DNA from: Streptomyces sp. DH12
GTDB lineage: Bacteria > Actinomycetota > Actinomycetes > Streptomycetales > Streptomycetaceae
Direction: 5' to 3'
Length of the DNA: 64,000 nt
Assembly: GCF_020873895.1 (NCBI RefSeq)
Contig: NZ_JAHWGT010000004.1
Coordinates: 186,001-250,000 of the forward strand
Position 1 is the first letter of the stretch. The number at the start of each line of letters is the position of its first letter. Position numbers and translations under genes: made by a program. Below the pieces are notes generated by a model. That model saw only the letters and a list, made by a program, of their open reading frames with translations. It did not search any database and was not told where the DNA came from. Shown here piece after piece: positions 16,374-28,338 of this stretch.

Positions 16374-17810
16374 TCACGCGACGCGCGGTCGGCGTGGCGC
16401 CCGGCCGTCGTGCCGCGCCGCCGCGAGGAGCCCCCGGCCCGCCACGGCCACCCCCGTGGCGAGGATCGCCGACGCGACGCCCATGCCGAGCGAGCCGTGC
16501 AGCGGCAGGGCGATCCCCACCGCGCCGCCCACGACCCACGCCATCTGGAGCAGCGTCTCGGAGCGGGCGAAGGCGGAGTTGCGCACCGCCTCCGGCACGT
16601 CCCGCTGGATCAGCGCGTCGAGGGACAGCTTCGACAGGGCCTGCGCGAACCCCGCCGCCGCGCCGAGCAGGGCGATGAGGATCCCGCTGAAGAAGACCGC
16701 GGCGACCACCGTGGCGGTCAGCACCAGCCCCAGCATCGTGGCGATGATCGCCTCGGGTGCCCGGTCCCTGAGCCAGGCGCCGACCGCCGTACCGCAGGCG
16801 TTGCCCGTGCCGGCGGCCACGCCGACCACCGCGAGCGAGACGGCCGCGCTCTGTCCGCCCAGCGGGTGGACCCGCAGCAGGAACGCCAGGAAGAAGATCA
16901 GGAACCCGGAGAGGCCGCGCAGCGCCGCGTTGGCCTGGAGCGCGTGCAGCACGGCCGGGCCGACCGTCCGCAGCCCCGGCTTGCGCTCGCCGTGCGTGAG
17001 CATGTGCGCCTTGCGCTCGCCCTTCGCGGAGTCCACCTTCGGCGGCAGGGTGAACGCGAGGAACGCCCCCGCGACGAACAGCGCGCACGCCCCGTACAGC
17101 GGCCACTGCGGCCCGACCCGGTGCAGCAGCACCGCCACCGGCGCGGCCGCGCCCGTGGCCAGCAGCCCCGCGAGGGTGACCCGCGAGTTCGCCTTCACCA
17201 GCGAGAAGCGCGGCGGCAGCAGCCGCGGCACCACCGCCGAGCGGACCACGCCGTACGCCTTGGACGCGACGAGGACGCCCAGTGCCGCCGGGTACAGCTC
17301 CAGGTCGCCGGTGGCGACCGCCGTCGAGAGGGTGAGCGCCAGCAGCACCCGGGCGAGCATGGAGCCCGCCATGGCGGCGCGGCGGCCGTGCGGGACGCGG
17401 TCCAGGAGCGGACCGATCACCGGGGCGAGCAACGCGAACGGGGCGAGGGTGATCGCCAGGTACAGCGCCACCCGGCCGCGCGCCTCGTCGGTCGGCACCG
17501 CGAAGAAGACCGTCGAGGCGAGCGCCACGGTGATCATCACGTCACCCGCGCCGTTCACCGCGTGCAGCTCGATCAGCTTTCCGAGACCGGACTCGCCCGC
17601 GCCGTGCGCGTGGGTGGCCCGGCGGATGCCGCGGGCGGTGGAGGTGAAGGGCCAGTGGGCCGCGCGCCCCACCCGGCGGCCGAACGTCCGGCCCGCCGCG
17701 CCCGTCCGGCGGACCGCCGCACGGAGCCGTCCGGCACGCCCGCCCCGGCCGGCGCGCCGCGACGGTTCCGGGGACCACCGAGCGGTTGCCACGTCGCCAT
17801 ACTGCCCCAC
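16374..17810 (-). CDS. MFS transporter
   Basis: A 478-residue protein with about 12 hydrophobic segments after a basic ~75-residue N-terminal extension. MFS landmarks include GPLLDRVPHGRRAAMAGS (the inter-helix 2/3 loop with G-x-x-D-R) and a long loop between helices 6 and 7 containing KGERKAHMLTHGERKPG. The family is drug/metabolite exporters, substrate unknown. The GTG start at 17810 has no clear ribosome site, and the real start may be further in. It lies 45 bases upstream of the DUF2771 gene on the same strand and divergent from DUF3027. Confidence 0.85.
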   Translation of the reverse strand: MGQYGDVATARWSPEPSRRAGRGGRAGRLRAAVRRTGAAGRTFGRRVGRAAHWPFTSTARGIRRATHAHGAGESGLGKLIELHAVNGAGDVMITVALASTVFFAVPTDEARGRVALYLAITLAPFALLAPVIGPLLDRVPHGRRAAMAGSMLARVLLALTLSTAVATGDLELYPAALGVLVASKAYGVVRSAVVPRLLPPRFSLVKANSRVTLAGLLATGAAAPVAVLLHRVGPQWPLYGACALFVAGAFLAFTLPPKVDSAKGERKAHMLTHGERKPGLRTVGPAVLHALQANAALRGLSGFLIFFLAFLLRVHPLGGQSAAVSLAVVGVAAGTGNACGTAVGAWLRDRAPEAIIATMLGLVLTATVVAAVFFSGILIALLGAAAGFAQALSKLSLDALIQRDVPEAVRNSAFARSETLLQMAWVVGGAVGIALPLHGSLGMGVASAILATGVAVAGRGLLAAARHDGRAPRRPRVA

Positions 17811-18064
17811 CTGACCCGTTCGTGGAGGGTTACTTGGGGCGGCCGTGTGGGCGGCGGGCTGCGGAGGGGGTAGCGTGCGTAGCGCGCCACCGGCGGAAAG
17901 TTCTCGGCCGCGCGCCTCTTCGGCATCCCGCAGAATGGGTGAAGTGAGGTGGGCCCGAGCACGTCGGGCGCGAACGTCGATGCGGTCCCCGGGTCCGCTC
18001 CGTCCGCCGCCCGTGCAGTCGCGCCCGGCGCACCTGTGAGACGGCGTAGGAGAGAAGCGAACCT

Positions 18065-18985
18065 GTGAGTGCTGCGACGACGCGAAGCCGTGCCCGGCGT
18101 GCCCCCGCCCTGGACCGCCTGTGCGCCGAGGCGGTGGACCTCGCCCGGGAGGCCGCCGAAGAGGCGGCGGCGCCCGGCGTCGTCGGCCGGTACGTGGAGG
18201 CGGTGGCCGAGGGCGACCGGGTCGTCACGCACTTCTTCGAGAGCGCCGAACCGGGCTACCGGGGCTGGCGCTGGGCCGTCACGCTGACCCGCGCGTCCCG
18301 CGCGAAGTACGTCACCCTCGCCGAGACGGTGCTGCTGCCCGGCCCCGACGCGCTCCTCGCCCCCGAGTGGGTGCCGTGGAGCGAGCGGCTGCGCCCCGGC
18401 GACATGGGCCCCGGCGACCTGCTGCCGACCGAGGCGGACGACCTGCGCCTGGAGCCGGGTTACACCGGCGAGGAGGCCCCGCCGCCGAACTCCGCCGTGT
18501 CGGAGGAGATGACCGAGCGGGTCGAGGCCGAGGACGCGGAGATCGTCTCCCGCACGCCCTCGCGCGGCACCGTCGCCGCCATCGCGGAGGAGCTGGGCCT
18601 GCGCCGGGCGCGCGTCCTGTCGCGCTACGGGCTGCACGCGGCGGCGGACCGCTGGGAGGAGGCGTACGGGGCGAAGACCCCGATGGCCCAGGCGGCGCCC
18701 GCCTCGTGCCTCTCCTGTGGCTTCCTCACGCCGATCGGCGGGTCCCTCGGCCAGGCCTTCGGGGTCTGCGCGAACGAGTTCTCCCCGGCGGACGGGCACG
18801 TCGTGTCCCTGGAGTACGGCTGCGGCGGGCACTCGGAGGCGGCCGTCATGCCGAAGCCGCCGCGCCCGGCGCCGCCGGTGCTCGACTCGATGGGCGCGGA
18901 CGCGTTCTCGCTGCGGCCCTCGCAGGAGGGCGGCTCGGTGCCGGACGCCGCCGACGCGGAGTCGGAGGACCTGGGCCACTCCTGA
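18065..18985 (+). CDS. DUF3027 protein
   Basis: A 306-residue cytoplasmic protein starting at GTG with AGGAGA nine bases upstream. The core (VVTHFFESAEPGYRGWRWAV, VTLAETVLLPGPDALLAPEW, RLRPGDMGPGDLLP) matches the actinobacterial DUF3027 family. A C-terminal CLSCGFLTPIGG ... GVCANEFSPADG ... EYGCGGHSE block carries four cysteines and a histidine, probably zinc. It is usually linked to the adjacent MFS gene, as here with divergent orientation. Function is unknown. Confidence 0.85.
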   Translation: MSAATTRSRARRAPALDRLCAEAVDLAREAAEEAAAPGVVGRYVEAVAEGDRVVTHFFESAEPGYRGWRWAVTLTRASRAKYVTLAETVLLPGPDALLAPEWVPWSERLRPGDMGPGDLLPTEADDLRLEPGYTGEEAPPPNSAVSEEMTERVEAEDAEIVSRTPSRGTVAAIAEELGLRRARVLSRYGLHAAADRWEEAYGAKTPMAQAAPASCLSCGFLTPIGGSLGQAFGVCANEFSPADGHVVSLEYGCGGHSEAAVMPKPPRPAPPVLDSMGADAFSLRPSQEGGSVPDAADAESEDLGHS

Positions 18986-19273
18986 CCCCGCCGGGGCCCG
19001 GGCGGGCCTCGGCGTGAGCCCCGGCGCGGGCGGCTCGGCTGCGCCGCACGTCCCGGGGTGCCCCGCACGCCTTGGGGCACCCGCTGAGCCCCGCACGCCC
19101 TGGCGCGCGCCGCCGCGCCTGGCCCGCCGGCCCGGACGCGGCACTCCGCCCGGTCACGCCGCGCGTGCTCGGGCCCCGGCCCCGTGTCATGGCCCCCAGC
19201 CGGCCCGGGACCTCGCACTCCTCCGCGGCGGGCCGCGTCCCCCGGGGCTCGGCGCTCCCGCGCCGTGGGCATG

Positions 19274-19294
19274 CGTTCCGCCAGGGGCGGAACG
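19274..19294. repeat. Palindrome CGTTCCGCC-AGG-GGCGGAACG
   Basis: Perfect 9-base arms around a 3-base loop. The arm CGTTCCGC is shared with the inner part of the larger palindrome 100 bases downstream, so this looks like a shortened copy of the same element. Confidence 0.7.
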
Positions 19295-19376
19295 GGCGGG
19301 CACGGCGGAGCCGGGCGGTGCGCGGCTGCCGGGCCGGTACGCCCTGGGGCGCGACGTGCCGCGGGAGGGCACCGTC

Positions 19377-19424
19377 CCGTTGTGCCCACCCGTTCCGCCC
19401 CAGCGGAACGACTGCCCACAACGG
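19377..19424. repeat. REP-like 48-bp imperfect palindrome
   Basis: Left arm CCGTTGTGCCCACCCGTTCC+GC and right arm GCGGAACGACTGCCCACAAC+GG (22 bases each) pair at 17 of 22 positions around a CCCA loop. I recall near-identical intergenic palindromes scattered through many Streptomyces genomes, so this is probably one copy of a dispersed family. It has no transposase and no T-tract. Confidence 0.7.
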
Positions 19425-20073
19425 CGGCAACGGTGACCGACCCGACGCGCACCGCCCACGGCGCACAGGCGGGACCCACCCACCCCACAGGCGGGACCCA
19501 CCCGGGCGGGACGACCGCCCACAACGGCACCAACCGTCACCGACCCGACCGGCACCGCCCACGACGCACGGGCCGGACCGACCCGGGCGGGACGACCGCC
19601 CACAACGGCGGCGACCCTGACCGGCCCGACCGGCACCGCCCACGGCGCACGGGCGGGACCCACCCACCCCACAGGCGGGACCCGCCCACAACGGCGGCGG
19701 CCGTGGTGGCCCGGCCCGTAGCGACGCGACCCGCACCGCCCCGGGCGCACACGCGGAACCCCCGCCCCACGCGGGACGCGGCCCAGCGGAACGACCGCCC
19801 ACAACGGCGGCGACCGTGACCGACCCGGCCCGTACCGCCCCAGGGGGACCCGCCTCCCCACGGGCGGGGAGCCGCGCCCCACGGCGGCCGTGGCGGGCCA
19901 GGCCCGTACCGGGCCCGGCGCGACGGTCGTCGGGGCGCGTCGGTGGGCGCGGCTTCCCGGGGATCTTCGAGAGCTCCGCACACCGCCTCCACCAGGCCGT
20001 TCAGGGGTGCGTACGGGCGCGCGGTACCTTCGGCCGGAGACCGGTTCGTACGTCGAGGAGAGCGGAGCACATC

Positions 20074-23000
20074 GTGAGCGTGAGGGCGACGGCGGCGGGC
20101 GAGGGCGCCGACCCGTTCGGGACCGCGCGGCTGCGGCGCGGGGTGCTCGACGCGTGGGGGGCCGGACCCGCGCGGTTCCGGGAGGACGCCAACGCCGAGG
20201 AGGAGCTGAGCCTCGGCGGCTACCGCGACCGGCTGGTCGTCGAGTTGGCGCAGAACGCCGCCGACGCGGCCGCCCGCGCCGGCGTCCCCGGCCGGCTCCG
20301 GCTCGCCCTGCACCCGGCGGACGCGGACGGCCCGGCCGTCCTCGCCGCCGCCAACACCGGCGCCCCGCTCGACGCGACGGGCGTCGAGTCGCTCTCCACG
20401 CTCCGCGCCTCCGCCAAGCGCGAGGGCCACGAGGGCGCGGTCGGCCGGTTCGGCGTCGGCTTCGCCGCGGTCCTCGCGGTGAGCGACGAACCGGCCGTCA
20501 TCGGCCGCCACGGCGGGGTCCGCTGGTCCCTCGCCGAGGCCCGCGACCTGGCCGCCCGCGCCGCGCAGGCCAGCCCCGGCCTCGGCGACGAGCTGCGCCG
20601 CCGCGACGGCCACGTGCCGCTGCTGCGGCTGCCGCTGCCCGCCGAGGGCGCCCCGCCCGCCGGGTACGACACGGTCGTCGTGCTGCCGCTGCGCGACGCC
20701 GCCGCCGTCGACCTCGTGGAACGGCTCCTGGCCGGGGTGGGCGACGCGCTGCTCCTCACCCTCCCGGGCCTCGCCGAGATCGTCGTGGAGACCCCGTCGG
20801 GCACGCGCACCCTCACGCGCGGGCAGGACGCGGCGTACACGGTCGTGGACGACTCCGCGCGCGGCACCGCCCGCTGGCGGACCGTCACCCGCACCGGGCC
20901 GATCCCGCCCGAGCTGCTGAAGGACCGCCCCGTCGAGGAGCGCCTGCGCCCGCACTGGTCGGTCACCTGGGCCGTCCCGGTCGACGGGGAAGGCGCGCCC
21001 GTCCGCCCCGGCACCACGCCCGTCGTGCACGCGCCGACCCCCACCGACGAGCCGCTGACGCTGCCGGCGCTGCTCATCGCGTCGTTCCCGCTGGACTCCA
21101 CGCGCCGCCACCCCGCCCCGGGCCCCCTGAGCGACTTCGTCGTGGCGCGGGCGGCCGACGCGTACGTCGAACTCCTCGCCGACTGGCGCCCGGTGTCCAC
21201 CGGCACCCTCGACCTGGTGCCCGGCCCGCTCGGCAAGGGCGTCCTCGACGGCGCCGTCCGCGGCGCGATCCTCGAACTCCTCCCCCGCGTGCCCTTCCTG
21301 GCCCCGGCGGCGCCCTCGGAGGAGTTGGCCGCGCTGCGCCCGTTCGAGGCGGAGGTCGTCGAGGGGGCGGGCGCCGAGACGGTGCGCGTCCTGGCGGAGG
21401 TCCTCCCGACGCTGCTCCCGGCCGGCCTGGAGCGGCGCTCCGAGCTGCGCGCGCTGGGCGTGGCCCGGCTGCCGCTCGGGGACGCCGTCGACCGGCTCGC
21501 GGGTGCCGAACGCGACCCCGGGTGGTGGTACCGGCTGTACGACTCGCTCGCCGGCGTCGACCCCGACCGCCTCACCGGGCTGCCGGTGCCGCTCACCGAC
21601 GGCCGCACCGCGATCGGCCCCCGCCAGGTCCTCCTGCCGCTGGCGGACACCCCCGCGGACCTGGCCCGGCTCGGTCTGAAGGTGGCGCACCCGGACGCCG
21701 CCCACCCGCTGCTGGAGAAGCTGGGCGCCCTCCCGGCGACCCCGCGCGCGGTCCTCACCACCCCGCAGGTACGGGCGGCGGTCGCGGCCTCCCTCGACGC
21801 CGACGAGGCGTGGGACGACGACGCCATGGACGCCGAGGAGCTGGCGGACACGGTCCTCGCACTGGTCCGGGACGCCGGTCTGGAACCGGGCGACGAGCCG
21901 TGGCTCGGCGCGCTGGCCCTGCCCGACGAGGACGGGGAGCCCGCCCCGGCCGGCGAGCTGGTCCTGCCGGGCAGCCCCTTCGCGTCCGTGCTGCGCCCCG
22001 GCGAACTGGCCCTGTGCGACGAGGAGCTGGCGGAGCGCTGGGGCGAGCAGCCGCTCGCGGCCTGCGGGGTGCTGGCCGACTTCGCGCTCGTCCGGGCCGC
22101 GGACGTCGTCCTGGACCCGGACGAGCTGGAGCCGCGCGACGCGGACTACCCCGAACCGGACGACGCCGGCCTCCTCGACGCGGTCGACGTGTGGTGCGAG
22201 GACGTCCTGGACCGGCTCCCCGAGACCCCCGTCCCGCCGGTCGCCACGGAGCTGGTCGCCGTACGCGACCTGGACCTCGTCGACGACGACGCCTGGCCGC
22301 GCGCGCTGGCCCTGCTGTCCCGGCCGCCGCTGCGGGACGCGCTGACCCAGCCGGTGCGGGTCCTCCTGCCGGACGGCACGACGCGGACCGTCCGCCCGTA
22401 CACCGCCTGGTGGCTGCGCGACCATCCGGTCCTCGACGGCCGCCGCCCCGCCGGGCTGCGCGCGGCGGGCGCCGACCCGCTGCTGGAGGGCCTGTACGAG
22501 TCGGTCGACACGACCGGCTTCGACGACGCGCAGGTGCTGCGCGCCCTGGGCGTGCGGACGTCGGTGGCGGCGCTGCTCGACGAGCCGGGCGGCGCGGCCG
22601 AGCTGCTCGGGCGGCTCGCCGACCCGGACCGCGAGGTGACGGGCGACCGGCTGCACGCCCTGTACACGGCGCTGGCGGAGCTGGATCCGGAGCAGGTGAC
22701 GCTCCCGGACGAGCTGCGCGCGGTCGTGGACGGCGAGGTCCGCGTGGTGGACGCGGCGGACGCGGTGGTGGCCGACGCCCCCGACCTGCTGCCGCTGGCG
22801 TCCGGGGTGCCGCTGCTGCCGGTGGCGCCGGCGCGGGCCGCGGACCTGGCGGAGCTGCTCCAGGTGCGGCGGCTGAGCGGGACGGTACGGGCGGAGGTCG
22901 CCTCGGACGGCGAGGAGCACGCCGTCCCGCCGGCGGTCCTCACCCTGCTGGGGCCCGGCACGCCGCGGGTGTACGTGGAGCACGAGGAGCTGGTGGCGGG

Positions 23001-23181
23001 CGGCACGGAGCTGGACTGGCGGCTCACCCCGGACGGCACGCTGCACGCGGCGACGCTGGAGGGCGTGGCGGCCGGCCTGGCGTGGGCGGCGGGGCAGTGG
23101 CCGCGCCGGTTCGAGGTGGCGGCGCTGCTGGAGGACCCCTCGCGCACGGAGGAGCTGGCGCGGGACCGCTGGTTCGACTGA
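20074..23181 (+). CDS. Sacsin/Hsp90-type GHKL ATPase-domain protein
   Basis: A 1035-residue protein starting at GTG behind GAGGAGAGCGGAG. The N-terminal ~200 residues form a GHKL ATP-binding fold: N box VVELAQNAADAAARAG, G1 box ANTGAPLDATGVESL and G2 box GRFGVGFAAVLAV. The remaining ~800 residues contain no Hsp90 middle or C-terminal domain that I recognise; as in sacsin-like proteins they are unique, Asp/Glu-rich helical sequence. It is expected to bind ATP and act as a chaperone or regulator; clients are unknown. It stands alone, convergent with the P-type ATPase. Confidence 0.88.
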   Translation: MSVRATAAGEGADPFGTARLRRGVLDAWGAGPARFREDANAEEELSLGGYRDRLVVELAQNAADAAARAGVPGRLRLALHPADADGPAVLAAANTGAPLDATGVESLSTLRASAKREGHEGAVGRFGVGFAAVLAVSDEPAVIGRHGGVRWSLAEARDLAARAAQASPGLGDELRRRDGHVPLLRLPLPAEGAPPAGYDTVVVLPLRDAAAVDLVERLLAGVGDALLLTLPGLAEIVVETPSGTRTLTRGQDAAYTVVDDSARGTARWRTVTRTGPIPPELLKDRPVEERLRPHWSVTWAVPVDGEGAPVRPGTTPVVHAPTPTDEPLTLPALLIASFPLDSTRRHPAPGPLSDFVVARAADAYVELLADWRPVSTGTLDLVPGPLGKGVLDGAVRGAILELLPRVPFLAPAAPSEELAALRPFEAEVVEGAGAETVRVLAEVLPTLLPAGLERRSELRALGVARLPLGDAVDRLAGAERDPGWWYRLYDSLAGVDPDRLTGLPVPLTDGRTAIGPRQVLLPLADTPADLARLGLKVAHPDAAHPLLEKLGALPATPRAVLTTPQVRAAVAASLDADEAWDDDAMDAEELADTVLALVRDAGLEPGDEPWLGALALPDEDGEPAPAGELVLPGSPFASVLRPGELALCDEELAERWGEQPLAACGVLADFALVRAADVVLDPDELEPRDADYPEPDDAGLLDAVDVWCEDVLDRLPETPVPPVATELVAVRDLDLVDDDAWPRALALLSRPPLRDALTQPVRVLLPDGTTRTVRPYTAWWLRDHPVLDGRRPAGLRAAGADPLLEGLYESVDTTGFDDAQVLRALGVRTSVAALLDEPGGAAELLGRLADPDREVTGDRLHALYTALAELDPEQVTLPDELRAVVDGEVRVVDAADAVVADAPDLLPLASGVPLLPVAPARAADLAELLQVRRLSGTVRAEVASDGEEHAVPPAVLTLLGPGTPRVYVEHEELVAGGTELDWRLTPDGTLHAATLEGVAAGLAWAAGQWPRRFEVAALLEDPSRTEELARDRWFD

Positions 23182-23188
23182 GCCGACC

Positions 23189-23225
23189 GGGCGGTACGGA
23201 CGCGCCCGCCGCGCCCGTACCGCCC
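23189..23225. terminator. Bidirectional hairpin terminator
   Basis: GGGCGGTACGG (23189-23199) pairs perfectly with CCGTACCGCCC (23215-23225) over a 15-base loop, between the convergent ATPase genes. No T-run, as is normal in Streptomyces. Extra GCCCGTACCGCC copies follow. Confidence 0.7.
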
Positions 23226-23299
23226 CCGTCCGTGACCGCCCGCCGCGCCCGTACCGCCTCTGCCGCCGGCAGCGCCCGTGCCGCCCGTGACCGCCCGGC

Positions 23300-25729
<2,430 letters not shown>

Positions 25730-25831
25730 GGTTCCGACGGTACGGGTCGCGGGCGCCGATCACCCCCCGGGCGCGGAGGAGATCCGACCACGGGAGGACG
25801 GGAACCCTCCCCCGGTCGTACACGGGTGCGA

Positions 25832-25861
25832 CCCGGGCCCGGGCCCGGGCCCGGGCCCGGG
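25832..25861. repeat. Five tandem CCCGGG hexamers
   Basis: A 30-base perfect hexanucleotide run upstream of the P-type ATPase and downstream of the DUF2530 gene, on the minus strand. It is self-complementary and could slip or form hairpins. Confidence 0.85.
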
Positions 25862-25991
25862 TCGGCTCGGCCGCGGGCGCGTCGGCTCGCGCCGGGTCGG
25901 CCGCGGGCGTCAGGTACCAGGCGCCGGGGGCCGGGGCGTCGTGGTCGGGGGGCGGCCGCCGGGGTCCGGGTCGGGAGCGGGCGCCCGGGGG

Positions 25992-26255
25992 TCAGGCTTC
26001 GGTCGGGGTGCCGGCCTCGGCGCGGCGGATCGCGGCCTCGCGACGGCGGACGTACCAGATGCCGAGCAGGCCGAGGCCGCCGCCGGCGAGGCAGGTCCAC
26101 ACCCACCAGTCGATGCCGCGGTCGGCGAACCAGCCGTAGAAGGGCAGCTGGACGAGGAAGAGGGCGAACCAGAGGATCGTGCCGCCGGTGATGGTGGCGA
26201 CCACGGGCCCCTCAAGGGGCTCGGGTGCCTCGTGCCTGGGGGTCCACTTCGCCAT
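25992..26255 (-). CDS. DUF2530 membrane protein (87 aa)
   Basis: A small protein with two transmembrane helices (TITGGTILWFALFLVQLPFY and WWVWTCLAGGGLGLLGIWYV) and a charged C-terminal tail (RRREAAIRRAEAG). Sequence and length match the actinobacterial DUF2530 family, unknown function. In streptomycetes it commonly lies next to the NCS2 purine permease, as here in divergent orientation with 171 bases between starts; a shared regulatory region is possible. Confidence 0.88.
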   Translation of the reverse strand: MAKWTPRHEAPEPLEGPVVATITGGTILWFALFLVQLPFYGWFADRGIDWWVWTCLAGGGLGLLGIWYVRRREAAIRRAEAGTPTEA

Positions 26256-26426
26256 GGCGCCATCGTATGCGGCCCGGAGGTCTACGCGCGGAGATAGCGA
26301 TCACCGAGTCATATGTTCATACTGAAACGGTTTGCCGTCGACCGGTTCCCTTCGTACGAAGACACGAAAGCGACCGGATCGCCCCGGCGGACCACCACCC
26401 CCGCCCCCCGCACCACGAGGTTCCGC

Positions 26427-27875
26427 ATGCCCTCCACGGTCTCCGCCACCCCGGACGCGCCCGAGCAGCCGCCGAGCGGTACCGGCAGCGCCCTGGACCG
26501 CTTCTTCAAGGTCTCGGCGCGCGGCTCCACCATCGCCCGGGAGGTCCGCGGCGGCTTCGCGACCTTCTTCGCGATGGCCTACATCATCGTGCTGAACCCG
26601 ATCATCCTCGGCAGCGCCAAGGACATGTACGGCCACCAGCTGGACAGCGGCGAGCTGGTCACGGCGACGGTGCTGAGCGCCGCCTTCGCCACGCTCCTCA
26701 TGGGCGTCATCGGCAACGTGCCCATCGCCCTCGCCGCCGGCCTGGGCGTGAACACGGTCGTCGCCCTCCAGCTGGCGCCCCGCATGGCGTGGGCGGACGC
26801 GATGGGCATGGTGGTCCTCGCCGGCCTCGTCGTGATGCTGCTGGTCGCCACGGGCCTGCGCGAGCGGGTGATGAACGCCGTACCGGTCGGCCTGCGCAAG
26901 GGCATCGCCATCGGCATCGGCCTGTTCATCATGCTGATCGGGCTCGTCGACTCCGGTTTCGTCTCCCGCATCCCGGACGCCGCCCACACCACCGTCCCGC
27001 TCCAGCTCGGCGCGGACGGCCACCTCGGCGGCTGGCCGATCCTGATCTTCGCCCTGGGCACGCTGCTGACGCTGGCGCTGCTCGTGCGCAAGGTGCCGGG
27101 CGCGATCCTCATCTCCATCGTCGCCATGACGGCCCTCGCCATGGTGGTGCACGCCTTCGCGGAGGTGCCGTCCTGGGGCCTGACGACGCCCGAGTGGCCC
27201 GGCAACCCGGTGGCCTCCCCCGACTTCGGCCTCCTGGGGCAGGTCAGCCTCTTCGGCGGCTTCTCCAAGGTCGGCCTGCTGACCGGCTGCCTCTTCGTCT
27301 TCACCGTCCTGCTGTCCTGCTTCTTCGACGCGATGGGCACGATCCTCGGCGTCGGCGACGAGGCGGGGCTGATGGACGAGAAGGGCGAGTTCCCCGGCAT
27401 CAACCGCGTCCTGCTCGTGGACGGCCTGGCCGTCGCCGCGGGCGGCGCCACCTCGTCCTCGGCGACCACCTGCTACGTGGAGTCGACGGCGGGCGTCGGC
27501 GAGGGCGCCCGCACCGGGCTCGCCTCCGTGGTCACGGGCGGCCTCTTCACGGTGGCGCTCTTCCTCACGCCGCTCGCCACGATGGTCCCGTCCCAGGCGG
27601 CGACGCCCGCGCTGGTCGCGGTCGGCTTCCTCATCCTCGCCGGCTCCGTGCGGGACATCGACTGGAGCGACTTCACCATCGCGGTGCCGGCGTTCCTGGC
27701 GATGGTGATGATGCCGTTCACCTACTCGATCACCAACGGCATCGGCATCGGCTTCATCGCCTTCTCCGTGCTGCGCCTGGCCGCCGGGCGCGGCCGGGAG
27801 GTCCCGGTCGCGATGTACGCGGTGTCGGGCGTGTTCGTCTTCTACTACGCGATGCCCGCCCTGGGCCTCACCTGA
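26427..27875 (+). CDS. NCS2/AzgA-type purine permease
   Basis: A 482-residue protein with ~12-14 membrane segments that should import guanine, hypoxanthine or adenine by proton symport. AzgA hallmarks are GGFATFFAMAYIIVLNP in helix 1 and TTCYVESTAGVGEGARTGLA in the substrate/discontinuous-helix region. The ATG at 26427 follows GAGG and is chosen over upstream in-frame codons because the preceding sequence is less GC-rich and promoter-like (CATATGTTCATACTGAAACG). A strong hairpin follows the stop. Specificity within the family cannot be read from sequence. Confidence 0.92.
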   Translation: MPSTVSATPDAPEQPPSGTGSALDRFFKVSARGSTIAREVRGGFATFFAMAYIIVLNPIILGSAKDMYGHQLDSGELVTATVLSAAFATLLMGVIGNVPIALAAGLGVNTVVALQLAPRMAWADAMGMVVLAGLVVMLLVATGLRERVMNAVPVGLRKGIAIGIGLFIMLIGLVDSGFVSRIPDAAHTTVPLQLGADGHLGGWPILIFALGTLLTLALLVRKVPGAILISIVAMTALAMVVHAFAEVPSWGLTTPEWPGNPVASPDFGLLGQVSLFGGFSKVGLLTGCLFVFTVLLSCFFDAMGTILGVGDEAGLMDEKGEFPGINRVLLVDGLAVAAGGATSSSATTCYVESTAGVGEGARTGLASVVTGGLFTVALFLTPLATMVPSQAATPALVAVGFLILAGSVRDIDWSDFTIAVPAFLAMVMMPFTYSITNGIGIGFIAFSVLRLAAGRGREVPVAMYAVSGVFVFYYAMPALGLT

Positions 27876-27881
27876 CCGCCC

Positions 27882-27914
27882 CCGCGGGCCGGCCCGAAAG
27901 GCGCCGGCCCGCGG
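27882..27914 (+). terminator. Hairpin terminator of the purine permease
   Basis: CCGCGGGCCGGC (27882-27893) and GCCGGCCCGCGG (27903-27914) form a perfect 12-base stem with a 9-base CCGAAAGGC loop, seven bases after the stop codon. Confidence 0.8.
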
Positions 27915-28060
27915 CCGTGGCCCCGCCCGTACGCCCGGCCGGGCCCTACGCCCCGGCGCCGCCCGTCCGCTCCGGCGCCGCCGCGCCGCCCGTCCGCTCC
28001 GGCCCCGCCCGTCCCCACGGCCGCGTCCATGCGCCGGGGCCGGGCCGCACCGGTAGCGGG

Positions 28061-28243
28061 CTACGTCACGCCGTAGAACTTCTCCGTCTCGTCGACGGCC
28101 GCGCTGAAGCGCTCGTCGAAGTCCTCGCGGACCAGCGTCCGGACCACGTAGTCCTGGACGCTCATCCCCCTCCTGGCCGCATGCTGCCGGACGCGGTCGA
28201 GCAGCTCCCCGTCCACGCGCAGGCTGAGCACCGTCGATCCCAT
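28061..28243 (-). CDS. Ribbon-helix-helix (CopG-like) small protein
   Basis: The 60-residue product from the inner ATG carries a ribbon-helix-helix fold: strand TVLSLRVDGELLDRV, helix RQHAARRGMSVQDYVVRTL. Such dimers bind DNA through the strand and are often antitoxins or repressors. The frame extends to a GTG at 28294 preceded by AAAGAG, which would add 17 residues before the strand. No toxin gene is adjacent, so an orphan regulator is more likely. It diverges from the MarR gene. Confidence 0.7.
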   Translation of the reverse strand: MGSTVLSLRVDGELLDRVRQHAARRGMSVQDYVVRTLVREDFDERFSAAVDETEKFYGVT

Positions 28244-28338
28244 GCCGGACAGAGTCGCGCCACGACCGTCGCCCGCGTGTCGCTTTTCGGTCACTTTTCA
28301 CTCTTTCGAGTGACGCACCCCTCAGATAATCCGACTGG

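Larger units (their letters stand above)
18986..20073. other. Gene-free GC-rich region with palindromic and half-palindrome repeats
   Basis: No convincing gene in 1,088 bases: all frames are open only because of GC composition and lack ribosome sites. From 19268 to 19845 the sequence is built from related pieces. There are two palindromes (19274-19294 and 19377-19424), then degenerate copies of the right arm with CCCACAACGG cores at about 19415, 19518, 19598, 19684 and 19798. Spacings of 80-114 bases and interspersed GGCGCACGGGCGGGACCC blocks mark a decayed array. The last ~130 bases before 20074 should hold the ATPase promoter. Confidence 0.7.

Noticed and set aside
19377-19424. Transcription terminator of the DUF3027 gene
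   Set aside because: It lies ~390 bases after the stop and belongs to a larger family of arm copies, so a REP-like element explains it better.
28061-28294. Toxin-antitoxin system around the ribbon-helix-helix protein
   Set aside because: No toxin-sized partner ORF lies beside it; neighbours are a permease and a MarR-MFS operon.
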